From: Costus lasius | Taxonomy: Eukaryota; Streptophyta; Magnoliopsida; Zingiberales; Costaceae | Assembly (NCBI GenBank): GCA_027563935.2 | Contig: JANVAS020000239.1 | Location: forward strand, 124,001-188,000 | Length of the DNA stretch: 64,000 nucleotides | Reading direction: 5' to 3' | Part shown: piece by piece, positions 10,652 to 23,020 of the stretch | How positions within the stretch are numbered: the stretch's first letter is position 1 | Layout: each line of letters starts with the position of its first letter | Notes under the pieces: generated by a model | Told to the model about the DNA's origin: nothing | Databases searched by the model: none | What the model saw: only the letters and a program-made list of their open reading frames with translations | Position numbers and translations under genes: made by a program

Positions 10652-13600
10652 TGTAAGATCCAAGGATCTTAAGTCCTGGTAAGCATTATTTGGATTTAAA
10701 TAAAATCATTAGCTGTGATATTTTATTATGATTTAAATAAAATTATTGGATGCTAATTAACTGGCTTATTGATTGTTAATTTGTAATTATTTGATTTGTG
10801 ATTTATATTGGTTGTTAATTTATGGTAAATTAATTAGAGATTAATGGTTGATTATTGGTTGTTAATTTAGGATAAATTAATTAGACCTTATTGGATATTA
10901 ATTAAATCCTTATTGGATTTTGCGTTTAAGTGAAGTAATTAATTGGATGTTAATTTAAACTCTTATTGGATGTTCACTTAAACTAAGGGTTATTGGGTTA
11001 CACTTAAATTAGATTTAAAATTCGAAATTAGTTAGTTAAATGGGTAAAACCTAATTGAATTAATGGGTCAATGGGTTAAGGAATTAAAAACCGAAAATTC
11101 AAATTAGTATTTCGGTTAGGGTGGAGTTTTTGGGCGAGATTTTGGCTTGAGAGAAAACTTTGGGCGACGGCTAGGAAGAAGGAGGCAACTTTGGTGTTCT
11201 TGGAATTTTGAGGTGATTTTCTTCATCTTCTTCCCTTGGTGATTTTCCTTGAAGTGAAGAAACTTCCTTGGCGAGTTCTTGAAGATTTTTGGGCGGCTTA
11301 AAGGCTTTAGACGAAATTGTTGGAGGGTTTTTCACCTTGGTGTTCACGGTTCAAGGTGAGTGGAATGTCTTATTTGATCTATTAGTTTGGTTGTGTTTGT
11401 GACTTGATACAATTGAATTATTGGAATTTTTATCACGTTAAAACCGAAACTCAAGATGTATTTTTCATGTAAACCAAATTCAAGATGTTTCTTCATGTGA
11501 ACCGAATCTTTGATAATTATTCATGATAATCCGAAATCTTGATATTATTTATGAAGACCAAATTCTTGATAATATGCATGAAAACCGAAATTTTGATGAT
11601 TTTCTTTATGAAATCCGAAAGTTGATAATATGAAATTTAAGGTATTAAATTATGGAAATTCGGAAGTTTTAGACCAATGGTTTGAGCATGAAATTCATGC
11701 TAATTCAAGGTGTAAAATTTAATAGATAGTATGTTATGTTAACCGTGGTTTATATGTAGAGATTTGTAAAATAGTTGGTATGAATACATGTTTTAATTTT
11801 TGTTAATTTTATGGATAGTTTGTATGACTACATGTTTTAGTTTTATGTTAATTTTTATGGATGCTTGTTAACTGCATTATTGAGAAATTGTTGGAGAAAT
11901 TTGGATGATAACCTAGTAAGGTTTGACTGAACTAATCAACATGAAACCTAAGGACCACACTACATTATATGATGGTTAATATTATGTAATTGTGTGATTT
12001 TTTTAAATATTAGGTGTTTATGTGATTTTTGGAATATTATGTTGTTATGTAAATTGTGAACATTATGTGGTTATGAGATTTTTTGAAAATTATGTGATTA
12101 TGAGAATTTTGAATATTATGTGTTATGTGCTGGTTAGGACTATGGCTAAGTGTAACAGTGTACTCATAGGATAGTCCTTATGTGATATGTGAAGGGTTTG
12201 AATTTCAGCCCTGTATTTGATATGTGAGGGGGCTGATGTTCAGCCTGCCTATTATGATTATTGTGATGGGGGTTGATGTTCATCCTGCCCGATATGATTT
12301 TTGTGATGACTATCCTAGAGTCTAGTTGACACTTAGGAGTCCACCCTTATGAAATATGATATAAGATGTGTCTGTTGTCCAGTAGGAACCTTTTGGGAGA
12401 ACGGGTTTTGACGCAAAGTGCCATGTCTTGGTCAGACATGGGCCACCTCTTGATGTCATTACTCTTTTATGTGATGGGGTAATATAAGACGCAAAGTGCC
12501 ATGTCTTGATCAGACAGGGGCCACCTCTTGATGTCATTACTCTTTTATGTGACGGGGTGATATAAGACGCAAAGTGCCATGTCTTGATCAGACAGGGGCC
12601 ACCTCTTGATGTCATCACTCTGATGTGTTATGGGGTGATAGAGCAAAGTGCCACGTCGTGACCTGGCGGGGGCCACCTCTTGATTCTACTCACTATCCAT
12701 GTTTATGTGTTGCATGTGATTTGCAGCTCCCAGTGCTTTGGCCAAGCCGGGTTAGACCATATTGGTCACTACTGATTATGCTGGACAACTAGGTTAATTA
12801 AGTATGGTGTGTTTAGTTGGTTTAGAATATATGTGTTTAATTGGTTTAGAGTAAAACTCTAGAACCTGAGTTTGTTATATGCTAGTGTGTACATCTGACT
12901 ATCTATATGACTTCTGTTTCTTTATTTTGCTATATGTTGACATAATGTTCCTGTTAAAGATTTTTTTAAAATAATCTGCCTATATTTTTGAATGTATGTT
13001 ATGGATGGTCGATTTAGACTATCCACTCACTGGGCTGTGTAGCTCACCCCTCACTATTTTCAGGCATAGAGCAGGGGCGCATTTCTTGAGTGCATTGGCG
13101 TGGATCATTATGCTGTTTGCTGTTTTAAGAATTTTTGTGTTTAATTCTTGGGGCCGGTTGTGGAATTAACATGAATTATATGAACTATGTGAATCATGAG
13201 ACTATGTGAACTATGTGAATTGTGTTGCCGGTTATGGCAGTCTTATGAGTTTGATTTTTGTGTCACCGCGGGCTTCAGCCTGGTTTCGGTGTTTGGTATG
13301 AGTTTTTAAAATCGATTTTGTGATTTTGTTTTGAATTTCGGCTTGTTGTATATTCTGTGCAATCGGTTTTGATATACCCTGTAACTTGCATATGTCTAGT
13401 GCAAGTATTGCCTGGTGGCAGGTACCTTTATGGATTTTATGAATTTGAATTGGTTTTGATATAACTATTGCCTTGCATATGTCTAGTGCAAGGATTGCGT
13501 GGTGGCAGGTACCCTTATGAGATTTGAGTTTTGTGAATTTGTGTGTATGGATTTATGGAAATTTTTCAGATCGTGTTTTTCTTGAACTCGGTTTTACCTA

Positions 13601-13684
13601 GCATATGATCGATCTTATATGAAACATCCTGTATCATTTGTGAATTGTGCCATTTGTTTGGGGTTAAGAATGTGGGATGTTACA
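10652..13684 (+). repeat. 5' LTR of Tekay copy A
   Basis: Starts TGTAAGATCC and ends GGGATGTTACA. Very AT-rich in the first 500 bp, with repeated TTAATTAATT words. A tandem array lies at 12411-12690. Matches 18434-21466 at the same length. Confidence 0.93.
12411..12690 (+). repeat. 78-bp tandem array inside the Tekay LTR (4 units)
   Basis: Units start at 12411, 12489, 12567 and about 12641 (spacings 78, 78 and 74). Each contains GCAAAGTGCCA and then GGGGGCCACCTCTTGA or a close variant. The first three units are nearly identical and the last is diverged (CACGTCGTGACC). Because 78 is a multiple of three, a repeating antisense frame stays open, but this is not evidence of a protein. Confidence 0.9.
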
Positions 13685-13687
13685 GAA

Positions 13688-13699
13688 TGGTATCAGAGG
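13688..13699 (+). other. primer-binding site of Tekay copy A
   Basis: TGGTATCAGAGG, three bases after the LTR end, complementary to initiator methionine tRNA. The untranslated leader to the gag ATG at 13811 is only about 110 bases. Confidence 0.9.
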
Positions 13700-13810
13700 A
13701 GTTGGCTAGCTAAAACTTAGTTTGGGGGAAAACATGTTTGTGTATTGCTAGACACCTGTTAGGTTTATGATTGTTTTCCTGACTATGATATGTGTGTGTA
13801 GGCATTTAAG

Positions 13811-16800
13811 ATGGTGCGAACCAGAGGAAATGCTAGTGATGAGGGCGAGCAGACCCCGAACCTCACAAGAACTATTGAGGCTCTGACTGGCATGGTTCAG
13901 CAACAAGGTGCTATGATAGAGAGGCAAGCTTAGATGCTGCAGCAGCAGCAGACTCAGCACCAAGAAGCACAACAGCAGCTCTTGCAGCAGCTGACTCAAG
14001 AGAGACCCCAGACTACTACTCGGGCAGTGGGGGATGACTCTCAGGAGGGCGCTCACAGGCGCTATGCTTCACTTGTGAGTGAATTCCAGAAACTGGGTCC
14101 CAGCTCTTTTTATGGGGGCTCAGAATCCAGTAATTCCGAGAATTGGCAGTTGTGCTTGGAAAAGATTTTCCAAGTTATGCGTTGCTCGGACGAAGATAAG
14201 TTATGTCTGACCACCTACATGATGCGTGCTGACGCAGATGAGTGGTGGAAGGGCGTAGTGAGACTTGCCGAAGAAAGACATGAGACTGTAGATTGGCCTT
14301 ACTTCTTGTCTCGATTTAACGAGAAGTACTTCCCAGATAGTTTGGTGGAGGACCGAGAGGTGGAATTTATTCACCTGGAGCAGGGTGATATGACAGTGGA
14401 CCAGTATGAATTACAGTTCACGAAATTGGGAAAGTATGCTCCTCATCTGATAAACACTGAAAAGAGGAGAGCTACTAAGTTTCTCAGAGGTCTCAGATGG
14501 GACATTAGAGAGCAGGTTGGTGCTCAACATTTGGAGACCTATGTTGAGACTGTTGGGCGAGCACGCACCATTGAGAGATACATAGCTGAGAGGAGTTCTC
14601 ATGTTGCCGTGGCAGTGGTTCCTGCAGCTGAGGCGGCGGTTCCTCAGTATGGCAGTGGCGGCAAGGGTAAGAAGTACCCTAAACATAAGGACTACAAAAA
14701 GAGCAGGTATAAGCCTTACTCCTACAAGGCACCGCAGCAGTCCAGGGATACACCGCAGCAGTTCAGAGATGCCAGGGATGTAAGAAACGGTATCACTTGT
14801 AGTCATTGTGGGCTCAAGGGACATCTAGTGAAAGACTGCCATAGGAAGAATGGTGTATGCTTCAGGTGTAAGAAACCAGGGCACATGGCTAAGGACTGCA
14901 GAGAACCTGAGATGCAACCTAGAGGCGCAGATAAGCCTACAGTCCAGACTAGAGTGTATGCTGTGGCTGAGAAGGATACACGAGCTTCCCGATCCGTCGT
15001 GGAAGGTACTTTATTCGTATTTGATCAGTTAGCCCGCATATTATTTGACCCTGGTGCAAATTTATCTTTTGTATCTGTTAAGTTTGCTGCATGTTTACCT
15101 GTGTTACCTAAGGTGATGAATTATGCTGTGTCTGTGAGTACTTCCTTAGGAAAATCGTTATCTACAGATACTGTTTGTGCTGACTGTGTAGTACATGTAG
15201 AGGGTTATGAGTTTCTGGTAGATCTAATCCTCTTAAACATGCAAGATTATGATATCATCTTAGGAATGGATTGGTTGTCTTCCCATCATGCCTCTGTGGA
15301 TTGCTTTGAGAAAGTAATCACTTTAAATCTGCTAGATGGGAATCGGATTTTTGTGAGAGGTCTAGTGTCAGATCAAGGACCGCATGTGATATATTTCCTG
15401 CAGGCCAGGAAATTACTGGCTAGTGGATGCAAGGGTTATCTTGCGCATGTTAAGGTGCAGGATGATTCTACTTCTGATTTGACTCAGATGGCGGTGGTGA
15501 ACGAATTTCCTGATGTGTTCTCTGAAGAATTTTCAGGCTTGCCACCGATTCGAGAGGTAGAGTTTGGCATTGAGTTGGCGCCAGGTACGGCACTTATCTC
15601 CAGAGCTCCTTATCGTATGGCTACTTCAGAGTTGGCCGAGCTTAAGAAACAACTGGAGGAATTGTTAGAGAAAGGATATATTCGGCCTAGTGCTTCTCCT
15701 TGGGGAGCGCCAGTGTTGTTTGTAAAGAAGAAAGATGGAACCCTGAGGATGTGTATAGACTACAGGCAATTGAACCAAGTGACTATCAAGAATAAGTATC
15801 CTCTTCCCAGAATTGATGATCTATTTGATCAATTACAGGGAGCTACAGTGTTCTCTAAGATTGATCTGAGATCAGGGTATTATCAGCTTAGAGTCAAGGA
15901 TGAGGATATATTTAAGACTGCTTTCAGGACCAGGTATGGGCATTTCGAATTTTTAGTTATGCCTTTTGGACTGACAAATGCACCTGCTGTCTTCATGGAT
16001 TTGATGAACAGGGTATTCCATGAATTGCTTGACTCTTGTGTGGTGGTCTTTATAGACGATATATTGGTGTACTCTCAGACTACCTCAGATCATGTCAGTG
16101 ATTTGCGCAGAGTACTGGAGATTTTGAGGAAGAACCGGTTATATGCCAAGGCTAGTAAGTGTGAGTTCTGGCTAGAGAAGATCAGTTTTCTGGGACATGT
16201 GATTTCTGGTCAGGGGGTGTCTGTGGATCCAGTTAAAGTGCAAGCCATCCTTAATTGGGGAAGACCGACTAGTGCTACTGAGATCAGGAGTTTTCTGGGT
16301 TTGGCAGGTTACTACCGGAGATTTGTTGAGGGATTCTCCAAGCTGGCGGGTCCTTTAACTAAATTGACCAGAAAGGAAGCTAAGTTTATTTGGGATGACA
16401 AGTGTGAAGAGAGCTTCCAAGAGCTAAAGAGAAGGTTGACTAGTACACCGATCCTCATTATTCCTAGTGATGGGGAAAGGTTTACTGTATATACGGATGC
16501 TTCTGGTAAAGGGTTGGGTTGTGTCTTGATGCAGAAGGGTTCTGTAGTATCCTATGCTTCGAGACAACTGAAGGAGTATGAATTGAACTACCCTACTCAT
16601 GATTTAGAGTTGGCGGCCGTAGTCTTTGCTTTGAAGATATGGCGTCACTATTTGTTGGGTCAGGAGTTTGATCTGTTCACTGATCACCAGAGTCTCAAGT
16701 ATATCTTCACTCAGAAGGAGTTGAATATGAGACAGAGAAGATGGATGGAGTTGATCAAAGACTATGACTTCTCTATTCAGTATCAGGCTGGAAAGGCCAA

Positions 16801-18404
16801 TGTAGTGGCGGATGCTCTGAGCAGACATCCAGTTACTTCAGTAGCTGCTTTACGAGTCAGTGAGTGGCGGTTACTGCAGGAGTTCAGCGATCTCAGGATC
16901 AGTGTTTCTCCTAGAGTTCAGACTGGTTATGTAGCTTTTCTCAGAGTACAGTCTGCTTTGTTGCAGAAGATCAGAGATCAGCAGTCTGTGGATCCGAAAT
17001 TAGTTCAGATCAGGGATAGTCTGATTGATGGCGCAGTTCAGGATTTTAGCCTGTCTGATGATGGTATTCTTCGGTTTCATGGAAGGGTATGTGTCCCTGA
17101 GGAACCGAGCTTGAGGAAAGAAATATTGGAGGACAGCCATAACTCCAAATATTCTCTACATCCTGGTGTGACTAAGATGTATCAGGACCTTAAGAAAAAA
17201 ATTTTGGTGGCCGGGTATGAAGAAAGAAGTAACTGAATTTGTCTCTAGGTGTTTAACCTGTCAGACTGTAAAGGCTGAACATCAGAAGCCTGGTGGTTTG
17301 TTGCAGTCTCTTCCTATTCCTGAGTGGAAGTGGGAATGCATCAGTATGGATTTTGTGTGTGGTTTGCCCAGAACCAGATTGGGTCATGATGCTATTTGGG
17401 TGATTGTTGATAGACTCACTAAATCAGCCCATTTTCTTCCGATTAAGATGACTTATTCTTTAGAGAGGCTGGCTAGATTGTACATTGATGAGATAGTCAG
17501 ACTGCATGGAGTTCCTGTTGATATTGTGTCTGATAGGGACTCTCGATTTTTGTCCAGATTTTGGAAGAGTTTACAGGAGGGTTTGGGTACTAAGTTGAGC
17601 TTTAGTACAGCATACCATCCTCAGTCTGATGGCCAGACGGAGCGTACTATACAGACTCTAGAAGATTTGTTGAGAGCTTATGTGGTTGATTGGAGTTCTG
17701 AGTGGAACCGGGATCTATCTTTGATAGAGTTTACTTATAATAATAGCTTCCACTCTAGTATTCAGATGGCTCCTTATGAGGCTTTGTATGGGAGAAGGTG
17801 TAGGACTCCCTTGTGTTGGGAGGAAACTGGTGACAGAATGATTTTGAGATCTGATGCAGTACAGGAGACTACTGATAAGGTCAGAGAGATCCGGGATAAA
17901 CTAAAAATTTCTCGGGATAGACAGAAGAGTTATGCTGATGACCGTCGTCATTCCTTGGAGTTTGTAGTAGGGGATCATGTTTTCTTAAAGGTATCACCTA
18001 CTAAGGGTGTTATGAGATTTGGCAAAAAGGGCAAGTTGAGCCCTAGGTTTGTAGGCCCTTTTGATATTATTGAGAGAATTGGTCCAGTGGCTTACCGGTT
18101 AGCTTTACCTCCTGCTATGGATCATGTGCATAATGTATTCCATGTCTCTGCATTGAGGAAATATCATCCTGATCCATCTCATGTATTAGAGTTGGAACCT
18201 CTTCAGATTCAGAGTGATTTGACTTTTGAGGAAAGACCTCTTCGGATTGTGGATAGAAAGGATAAAGTTCTGAGGAACAAGACTATACCTTTGGTAAAGG
18301 TTATCTGGGGAAATCAGTCAGTTGAGGAGGCGACATGGGAGACTGAAGCTGATATGAGGAAATTTTATGCTTATCTCTTTGATGATATGGATGCTGAGCT
18401 TTAG
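13811..18404 (+). pseudogene. Tekay copy A gag-pol polyprotein, broken by one nonsense codon and one frameshift
   Basis: The polyprotein starts at the ATG at 13811 (MVRTRGN), as in copy B. It would be about 1,530 residues. Order: Gln-rich coiled N-terminus, gag capsid-like domain, two CCHC zinc knuckles (CSHCGLKGH and CFRCKKPGH), protease with FDPGA, reverse transcriptase with VVFIDD, RNase H (VYTDAS), integrase (zinc domain then DD35E core), and a chromodomain in the last about 65 residues. Codon 41 is TAG (13931-13933) where copy B has CAG. At about 17194-17204 a run of 7 A and 4 T replaces 5 A and 5 T in copies B and C, shifting the frame by +1 within the integrase zinc domain. The integrase core and chromodomain follow in the new frame. 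All else is open, so the damage is recent. Confidence 0.92.
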
Positions 18405-18420
18405 AGGACTAAAGCTTTAT

Positions 18421-18433
18421 AAGGAGGGAGGGA
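18421..18433 (+). other. polypurine tract of Tekay copy A
   Basis: AAGGAGGGAGGGA, entirely purine, directly before the 3' LTR and 16 bases after the polyprotein stop. It is identical in copy B (55501-55513) and in copy C on the other strand (59862-59874). Confidence 0.93.
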
Positions 18434-21400
18434 TGTAAGATCCAAGGATCTTAAGTCCTGGTAAGCATTATTTGGATTTAAATAAAATCATTAGCTGTGA
18501 TATTTTATTATGATTTAAATAAAATTATTGGATGCTAATTAACTGGCTTATTGATTGTTAATTTGTAATTATTTGATTTGTGATTTATATTGGTTGTTAA
18601 TTTATGGTAAATTAATTAGAGATTAATGGTTGATTATTGGTTGTTAATTTAGGATAAATTAATTAGACCTTATTGGATATTAATTAAATCCTTATTGGAT
18701 TTTGCGTTTAAGTGAAGTAATTAATTGGATGTTAATTTAAACTCTTATTGGATGTTCACTTAAACTAAGGGTTATTGGGTTACACTTAAATTAGATTTAA
18801 AATTCGAAATTAGTTAGTTAAATGGGTAAAACCTAATTGAATTAATGGGTCAATGGGTTAAGGAATTAAAAACCAAAAATTCAAATTAGTATTTCGGTTA
18901 GGGTGGAGTTTTTGGGCGAGATTTTGGCTTGAGAGAAAACTTTGGGCGACGGCTAGGAAGAAGGAGGCGACTTTGGTGTTCTTGGAATTTTGAGGTGATT
19001 TTCTTCATCTTCTTCCCTTGGTGATTTTCCTTGAAGTGAAGAAACTTCCTTGGCGAGTTCTTGAAGATTTTTGGGCGGCTTAAAGGCTTTAGACGAAATT
19101 GTTGGAGGGTTTTTCACCTTGGTGTTCACGGTTCAAGGTGAGTGGAATGTCTTATTTGATCTATTAGTTTGGTTGTGTTTGTGACTTGATACAATTGAAT
19201 TATTGGAATTTTTATCATGTTAAAACCGAAACTCAAGATGTATTTTTCATGTAAACCAAATTCAAGATGTTTCTTCATGTGAACCGAATCTTTGATAATT
19301 ATTCATGATAATCCGAAATCTTGATATTATTTATGAAGACCAAATTCTTGATAATATGCATGAAAACCGAAATTTTGATGATTTTCTTTATGAAATCCGA
19401 AAGTTGATAATATGAAATTTAAGGTATTAAATTATGGAAATTCAGAAGTTTTAGACCAATGGTTTGAGCATGAAATTCATGTTAATTCAAGGTGTAAAAT
19501 TTAATAGATAGTATGTTATGTTAACCGTGGTTTATATGTAGAGATTTGTAAAATAGTTGGTATGAATACATGTTTTAATTTTTGTTAATTTTATGGATAG
19601 TTTGTATGACTACATGTTTTAGTTTTATGTTAATTTTTATGGATGCTTGTTAACTGCATTATTGAGAAATTGTTGGAGAAATTTGGATGATAACCTAGTA
19701 AGGTTTGACTGAACTAATCAGCATGAAACCTAAGGACCACACTACATTATATGATTGTTAATATTATGTAATTGTGTGATTTTTTTAAATATTAGGTGTT
19801 TATGTGATTTTTGGAATATTATGTTGTTATGTAAATTGTGAACATTATGTGGTTATGAGATTTTTTGAAAATTATGTGATTATGAGAATTTTGAATATTA
19901 TGTGTTATGTGTTGGTTAGGACTATGGCTAAGTGTAACAGTGTACTCATAGGATAGTCCTTATGTGATATGTGAAGGGTTTGAATTTCAGCCCTGTATTT
20001 GATATGTGAGGGGGCTGATGTTCAGCCTGCCTATTATGATTATTGTGATGGGGGTTGATGTTCAGCCTGCCCGATATGATTTTTGTGATGACTATCCTAG
20101 AGTCTAGTTGACACTTAGGAGTCCACCCTTATGAAATATGATATAAGATGTGTCTGTTGTCCAGTAGGAACCTTTTGGGAGAACGGGTTTTGACGCAAAG
20201 TGCCATGTCTTGGTCAGACAGGGGCCACCTCTTGATGTCATTACTCTTTTATGTGATGGGGTAATATAAGACGCAAAGTGCCATGTCTTGATCAGACAGG
20301 GGCCACCTCTTGATGTCATTACTCTTTTATGTGACGGGGTGATATAAGACGCAAAGTGCCATGTCTTGATTAGACAGGGGCCACCTCTTGATGTCATCAC
20401 TCTGATGTGTTATGGGGTGATAGAGCAAAGTGCCACGTCGTGACCTGGCGGGGGCCACCTCTTGATTCTACTCACTATCCATGTTTATGTGTTGCATGTG
20501 ATTTGCAGCTCCCAGTGCTTTGGCCAAGCCGGGTTAGACCATATTGGTCACTACTGATTATGCTGGACAACTAGGTTAATTAAGTATGGTGTGTTTAGTT
20601 GGTTTAGAATATATGTGTTTAATTGGTTTAGAGTAAAACTCTAGAACCTGAGTTTGTTATATGCTAGTGTGTACATCTGACTATCTATATGACTTCTGTT
20701 TCTTTATTTTGCTATATGTTGACATAATGTTCCTGTTAAAGATTTTTTTAAAATAATCTGCCTATATTTTTGAATGTATGTTATGGATGGTCGATTTAGA
20801 CTATCCACTCACTGGGCTGTGTAGCTCACCCCTCACTATTTTCAGGCATAGAGCAGGGGCGCATTTCTTGAGTGCATTGGCGTGGATCATTATGCTGTTT
20901 GCTGTTTTAAGAATTTTTGTGTTTAATTCTTGGGGCCGGTTGTGGAATTAACATGAATTATATGAACTATGTGAATCATGAGACTATGTGAACTATGTGA
21001 ATTGTGTTGCCGGTTATGGCAGTCTTATGAGTTTGATTTTTGTGTCACCACGGGCTTCAGCCTGGTTTCGGTGTTTGGTATGAGTTTTTAAAATCGATTT
21101 TGTGATTTTGTTTTGAATTTCGGCTTGTTGTATATTCTGTGCAATCGGTTTTGATATACCCTGTAACTTGCATATGTCTAGTGCAAGTATTGCCTGGTGG
21201 CAGGTACCTTTATGGATTTTATGAATTTGAATCGGTTTTGATATAACTATTGCCTTGCATATGTCTAGTGCAAGAATTGCGTGGTGGCAGGTACCCTTAT
21301 GAGATTTGAGTTTTGTGAATTTGTGTGTATGGATTTATGGAAATTTTTCAGATCGTGTTTTTCTTGAACACGGTTTTACCTAGCATATGATCGATCTTAT

Positions 21401-21466
21401 ATGAAACATCCTGTATCATTTGTGAATTGTGCCATTTGTTTGGGGTTAAGAATGTGGGATGTTACA
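18434..21466 (+). repeat. 3' LTR of Tekay copy A
   Basis: 3,033 bp, the same length as the 5' LTR. Contains the same four-unit 78-bp array (units near 20193, 20271, 20349 and 20423). Ends GGGATGTTACA and is followed by the target duplication AATCC. Confidence 0.93.
20193..20472 (+). repeat. 78-bp tandem array in the 3' LTR of Tekay copy A
   Basis: Same four units and spacing as at 12411-12690. The number of units is the same in both LTRs, as expected after a single insertion. Confidence 0.88.
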
Positions 21467-21471
21467 AATCC

Positions 21472-22502
21472 AATGCAACCCTAATCCAAATGTGACCAAC
21501 CATGGTCAAATACGGGTCAACCTGCCAAAAATGAAGTTTGGCTCCAATAACATTCTTCCATCTCATCAGGCCCATTGGCGCTGATGAAATCTCCTAATTA
21601 GATCCAAGTTATCCAATAACTCGATCATAAGGCTTCCCGATCAATACGAGAACTCGAGTATCAAGGTATGCGACCCTGTAGGTCCCTCTGATGTTGGCAG
21701 TGCTGACCAAATGTCACCACAAGCAGTGAGTGGCACCTAGCAGTGCATCGCTGCTACCTAAGTCATCGGAATGGATATCAACATCGACATCCCCATCATT
21801 GCAACAAGGTACAGATGCATTACAGTCTCTTTGCCAAACTGATATCCGATTGGACAAGTGTGTCTCCACTTGTTTTCACCCAATCACATGGTTATGACTA
21901 AATCAGGTTCTCACCTGGGTATGGCAATACACTTTCAGTCATAGAACCATAGAGGAGCTCCATGGATATCATGCTTCCCTAAGGAAGGGGCAAATCCTAT
22001 GTCTGTCCATTGACCTTCTCATATGGGTCGTGACATGCTCAATGACAACCGTTATGACCTCTCAACTACGGCAAGGTGTTAGGTTGTATCAAAGCAAGTC
22101 CCTAACCATATAGAATGATCAATGACCTCAAGTCAAGGGATCAATGCATCTCCTGTCACTTGTGAGGATAACTCATAACACCAAGTCATAGCCTCACAGT
22201 GGGTCTATCCAGTATATCCTCCAATGATATACCCATGTGTCTGCGTTAGCACCACGTGCCTAACCAGCCCACAAACCAGTCTCACAAGTACCAGAGCTGT
22301 CCCATATCCACTCAGGTACATCGACTGGGGACAATTATTTGAGCACAGATCCAATCTGTCTCCAGGGACATTATCATGTAAGTACACAATCGCAGGTGTA
22401 GACAAACAATGATAACAACAATGCCAGAAAGATATATGAATATCTGAGTCAAGTAGTACAAAGATGGACCAAAACTAGGTCCTAGGGCATATACACCTAA
22501 CA
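21472..22502 (-). repeat. Copia-1 3' LTR, second part
   Basis: Continues the minus-strand Copia LTR interrupted at 10651. On the minus strand it begins TGTTAGGTGTATATGCCC, the LTR start of this family. It corresponds to U3 of the copia-3 LTR (42666-43700) with moderate divergence. Confidence 0.88.
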
Positions 22503-22520
22503 ATCTCCAACTTGCACTAA
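22503..22520 (-). other. polypurine tract of copia-1
   Basis: The minus strand reads GTGCAAGTTGGAGAT directly before the LTR start, like the tracts at 8491 and 34113. It confirms that the LTR at 9731-22502 is a 3' LTR read on the minus strand. Confidence 0.75.
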
Positions 22521-22523
22521 GAC

Positions 22524-23020
22524 CTAGAGGTTGAGCAACCCCATATCTCTAGTACGACCATCATGCTTCTGCTGTGCCAAAGCCTTGGTCAGTGGGTCTG
22601 CTAGATTGCTCTCTGTGTCAATTCTGCTAATCTTGGCATCACCTCTGTCAATGATCTCTCTGATCAGGTGAAATCTCCTGAGCATGTGTTTGGACCTTTG
22701 ATGAGACCCTGGTTCCTTAGTATGTGCAGTTCCCATTGTTGTCATAGTAGAGCTCAATGGGATCCATTGCACATGGAACCACCTGAAGTTCAGAAAAGAA
22801 CTTCCTGATCCAAACGGCTTCATTGGCTGCCTCAGAAGCAACCACATACTCAGCTTTGGTTGTAGAATTAGCTATGGTGGATTGCTTGAAGCTCTTCCAG
22901 CATACAGCACCTCCAACCATCTTAAACAAATAGCTGGTCTGCGATCTGAAGTCGTCAGGATCAGACTGGAACGACTCATCAGTGAAGCCCTGCATACTGA
23001 GCTCTTCCAGTCCCCGTAGT
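22524..23020 (-). pseudogene. Copia-1 RNase H fragment (pol 3' end)
   Basis: The last about 165 codons of a Copia polyprotein, in two frames. 22740-23020 encodes 'GLEELSMQGFTDE', 'CWKSFKQST' and 'EYVVASEA', the RNase H domain. 22524-22740 encodes 'SHQRSKHMLRRFHLIREII' and 'ADPLTKALAQQKH', the conserved C-terminus. A small deletion near 22725-22740, just after the 'YYDNNG' motif, breaks the frame. The upstream pol is missing: at about 23021 the sequence switches to a Gypsy gag in the same orientation. Polypurine tract and LTR follow as in an intact Copia element, so the 3' end is native and the 5' junction is abnormal. Confidence 0.88.

Larger units (their letters stand above)
10652..21466 (+). 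mobile_element. Tekay/Del-type Ty3/Gypsy retrotransposon, copy A (complete, coding broken)
   Basis: Full 10,815-bp element with two 3,033-bp LTRs of equal length. It has a 5-bp target duplication AATCC (10647-10651 and 21467-21471), a primer-binding site at 13688 and a polypurine tract at 18421. By eye the LTRs differ at about 15 positions (about 0.5%), mostly C/T or G/A changes, so it is young. The polyprotein has one nonsense codon and one frameshift. The C-terminal chromodomain puts it with the Tekay/Del chromoviruses, which target heterochromatin. It is inserted in the copia-1 LTR. Confidence 0.93.

Noticed and set aside
12322..12618. 98-codon minus-strand frame with repeated RGGPCL..TWHFAS units (also at 20104-20400, 49513-49716 and 57762-58058)
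   Set aside because: It is only the antisense reading of the 78-bp LTR array; 78 is a multiple of 3, so the frame repeats. No start context, domain or conservation beyond the repeat.
12411..12690. CRISPR-like spaced repeats
   Set aside because: Units are adjacent without unique spacers, lie in a plant LTR and have no cas genes. It is a minisatellite.
13780..13810. Splice acceptor before the Tekay gag (TGTGTGTAG)
   Set aside because: The leader is only about 110 bases with no clear donor or branch point, so an intron is unlikely.
14411..14824. Antisense frames of 70-140 codons over Tekay gag and pol (also 51480-51905 and 63470-63847)
   Set aside because: Shadows of the polyprotein in the opposite strand; they recur only because the elements are copies.
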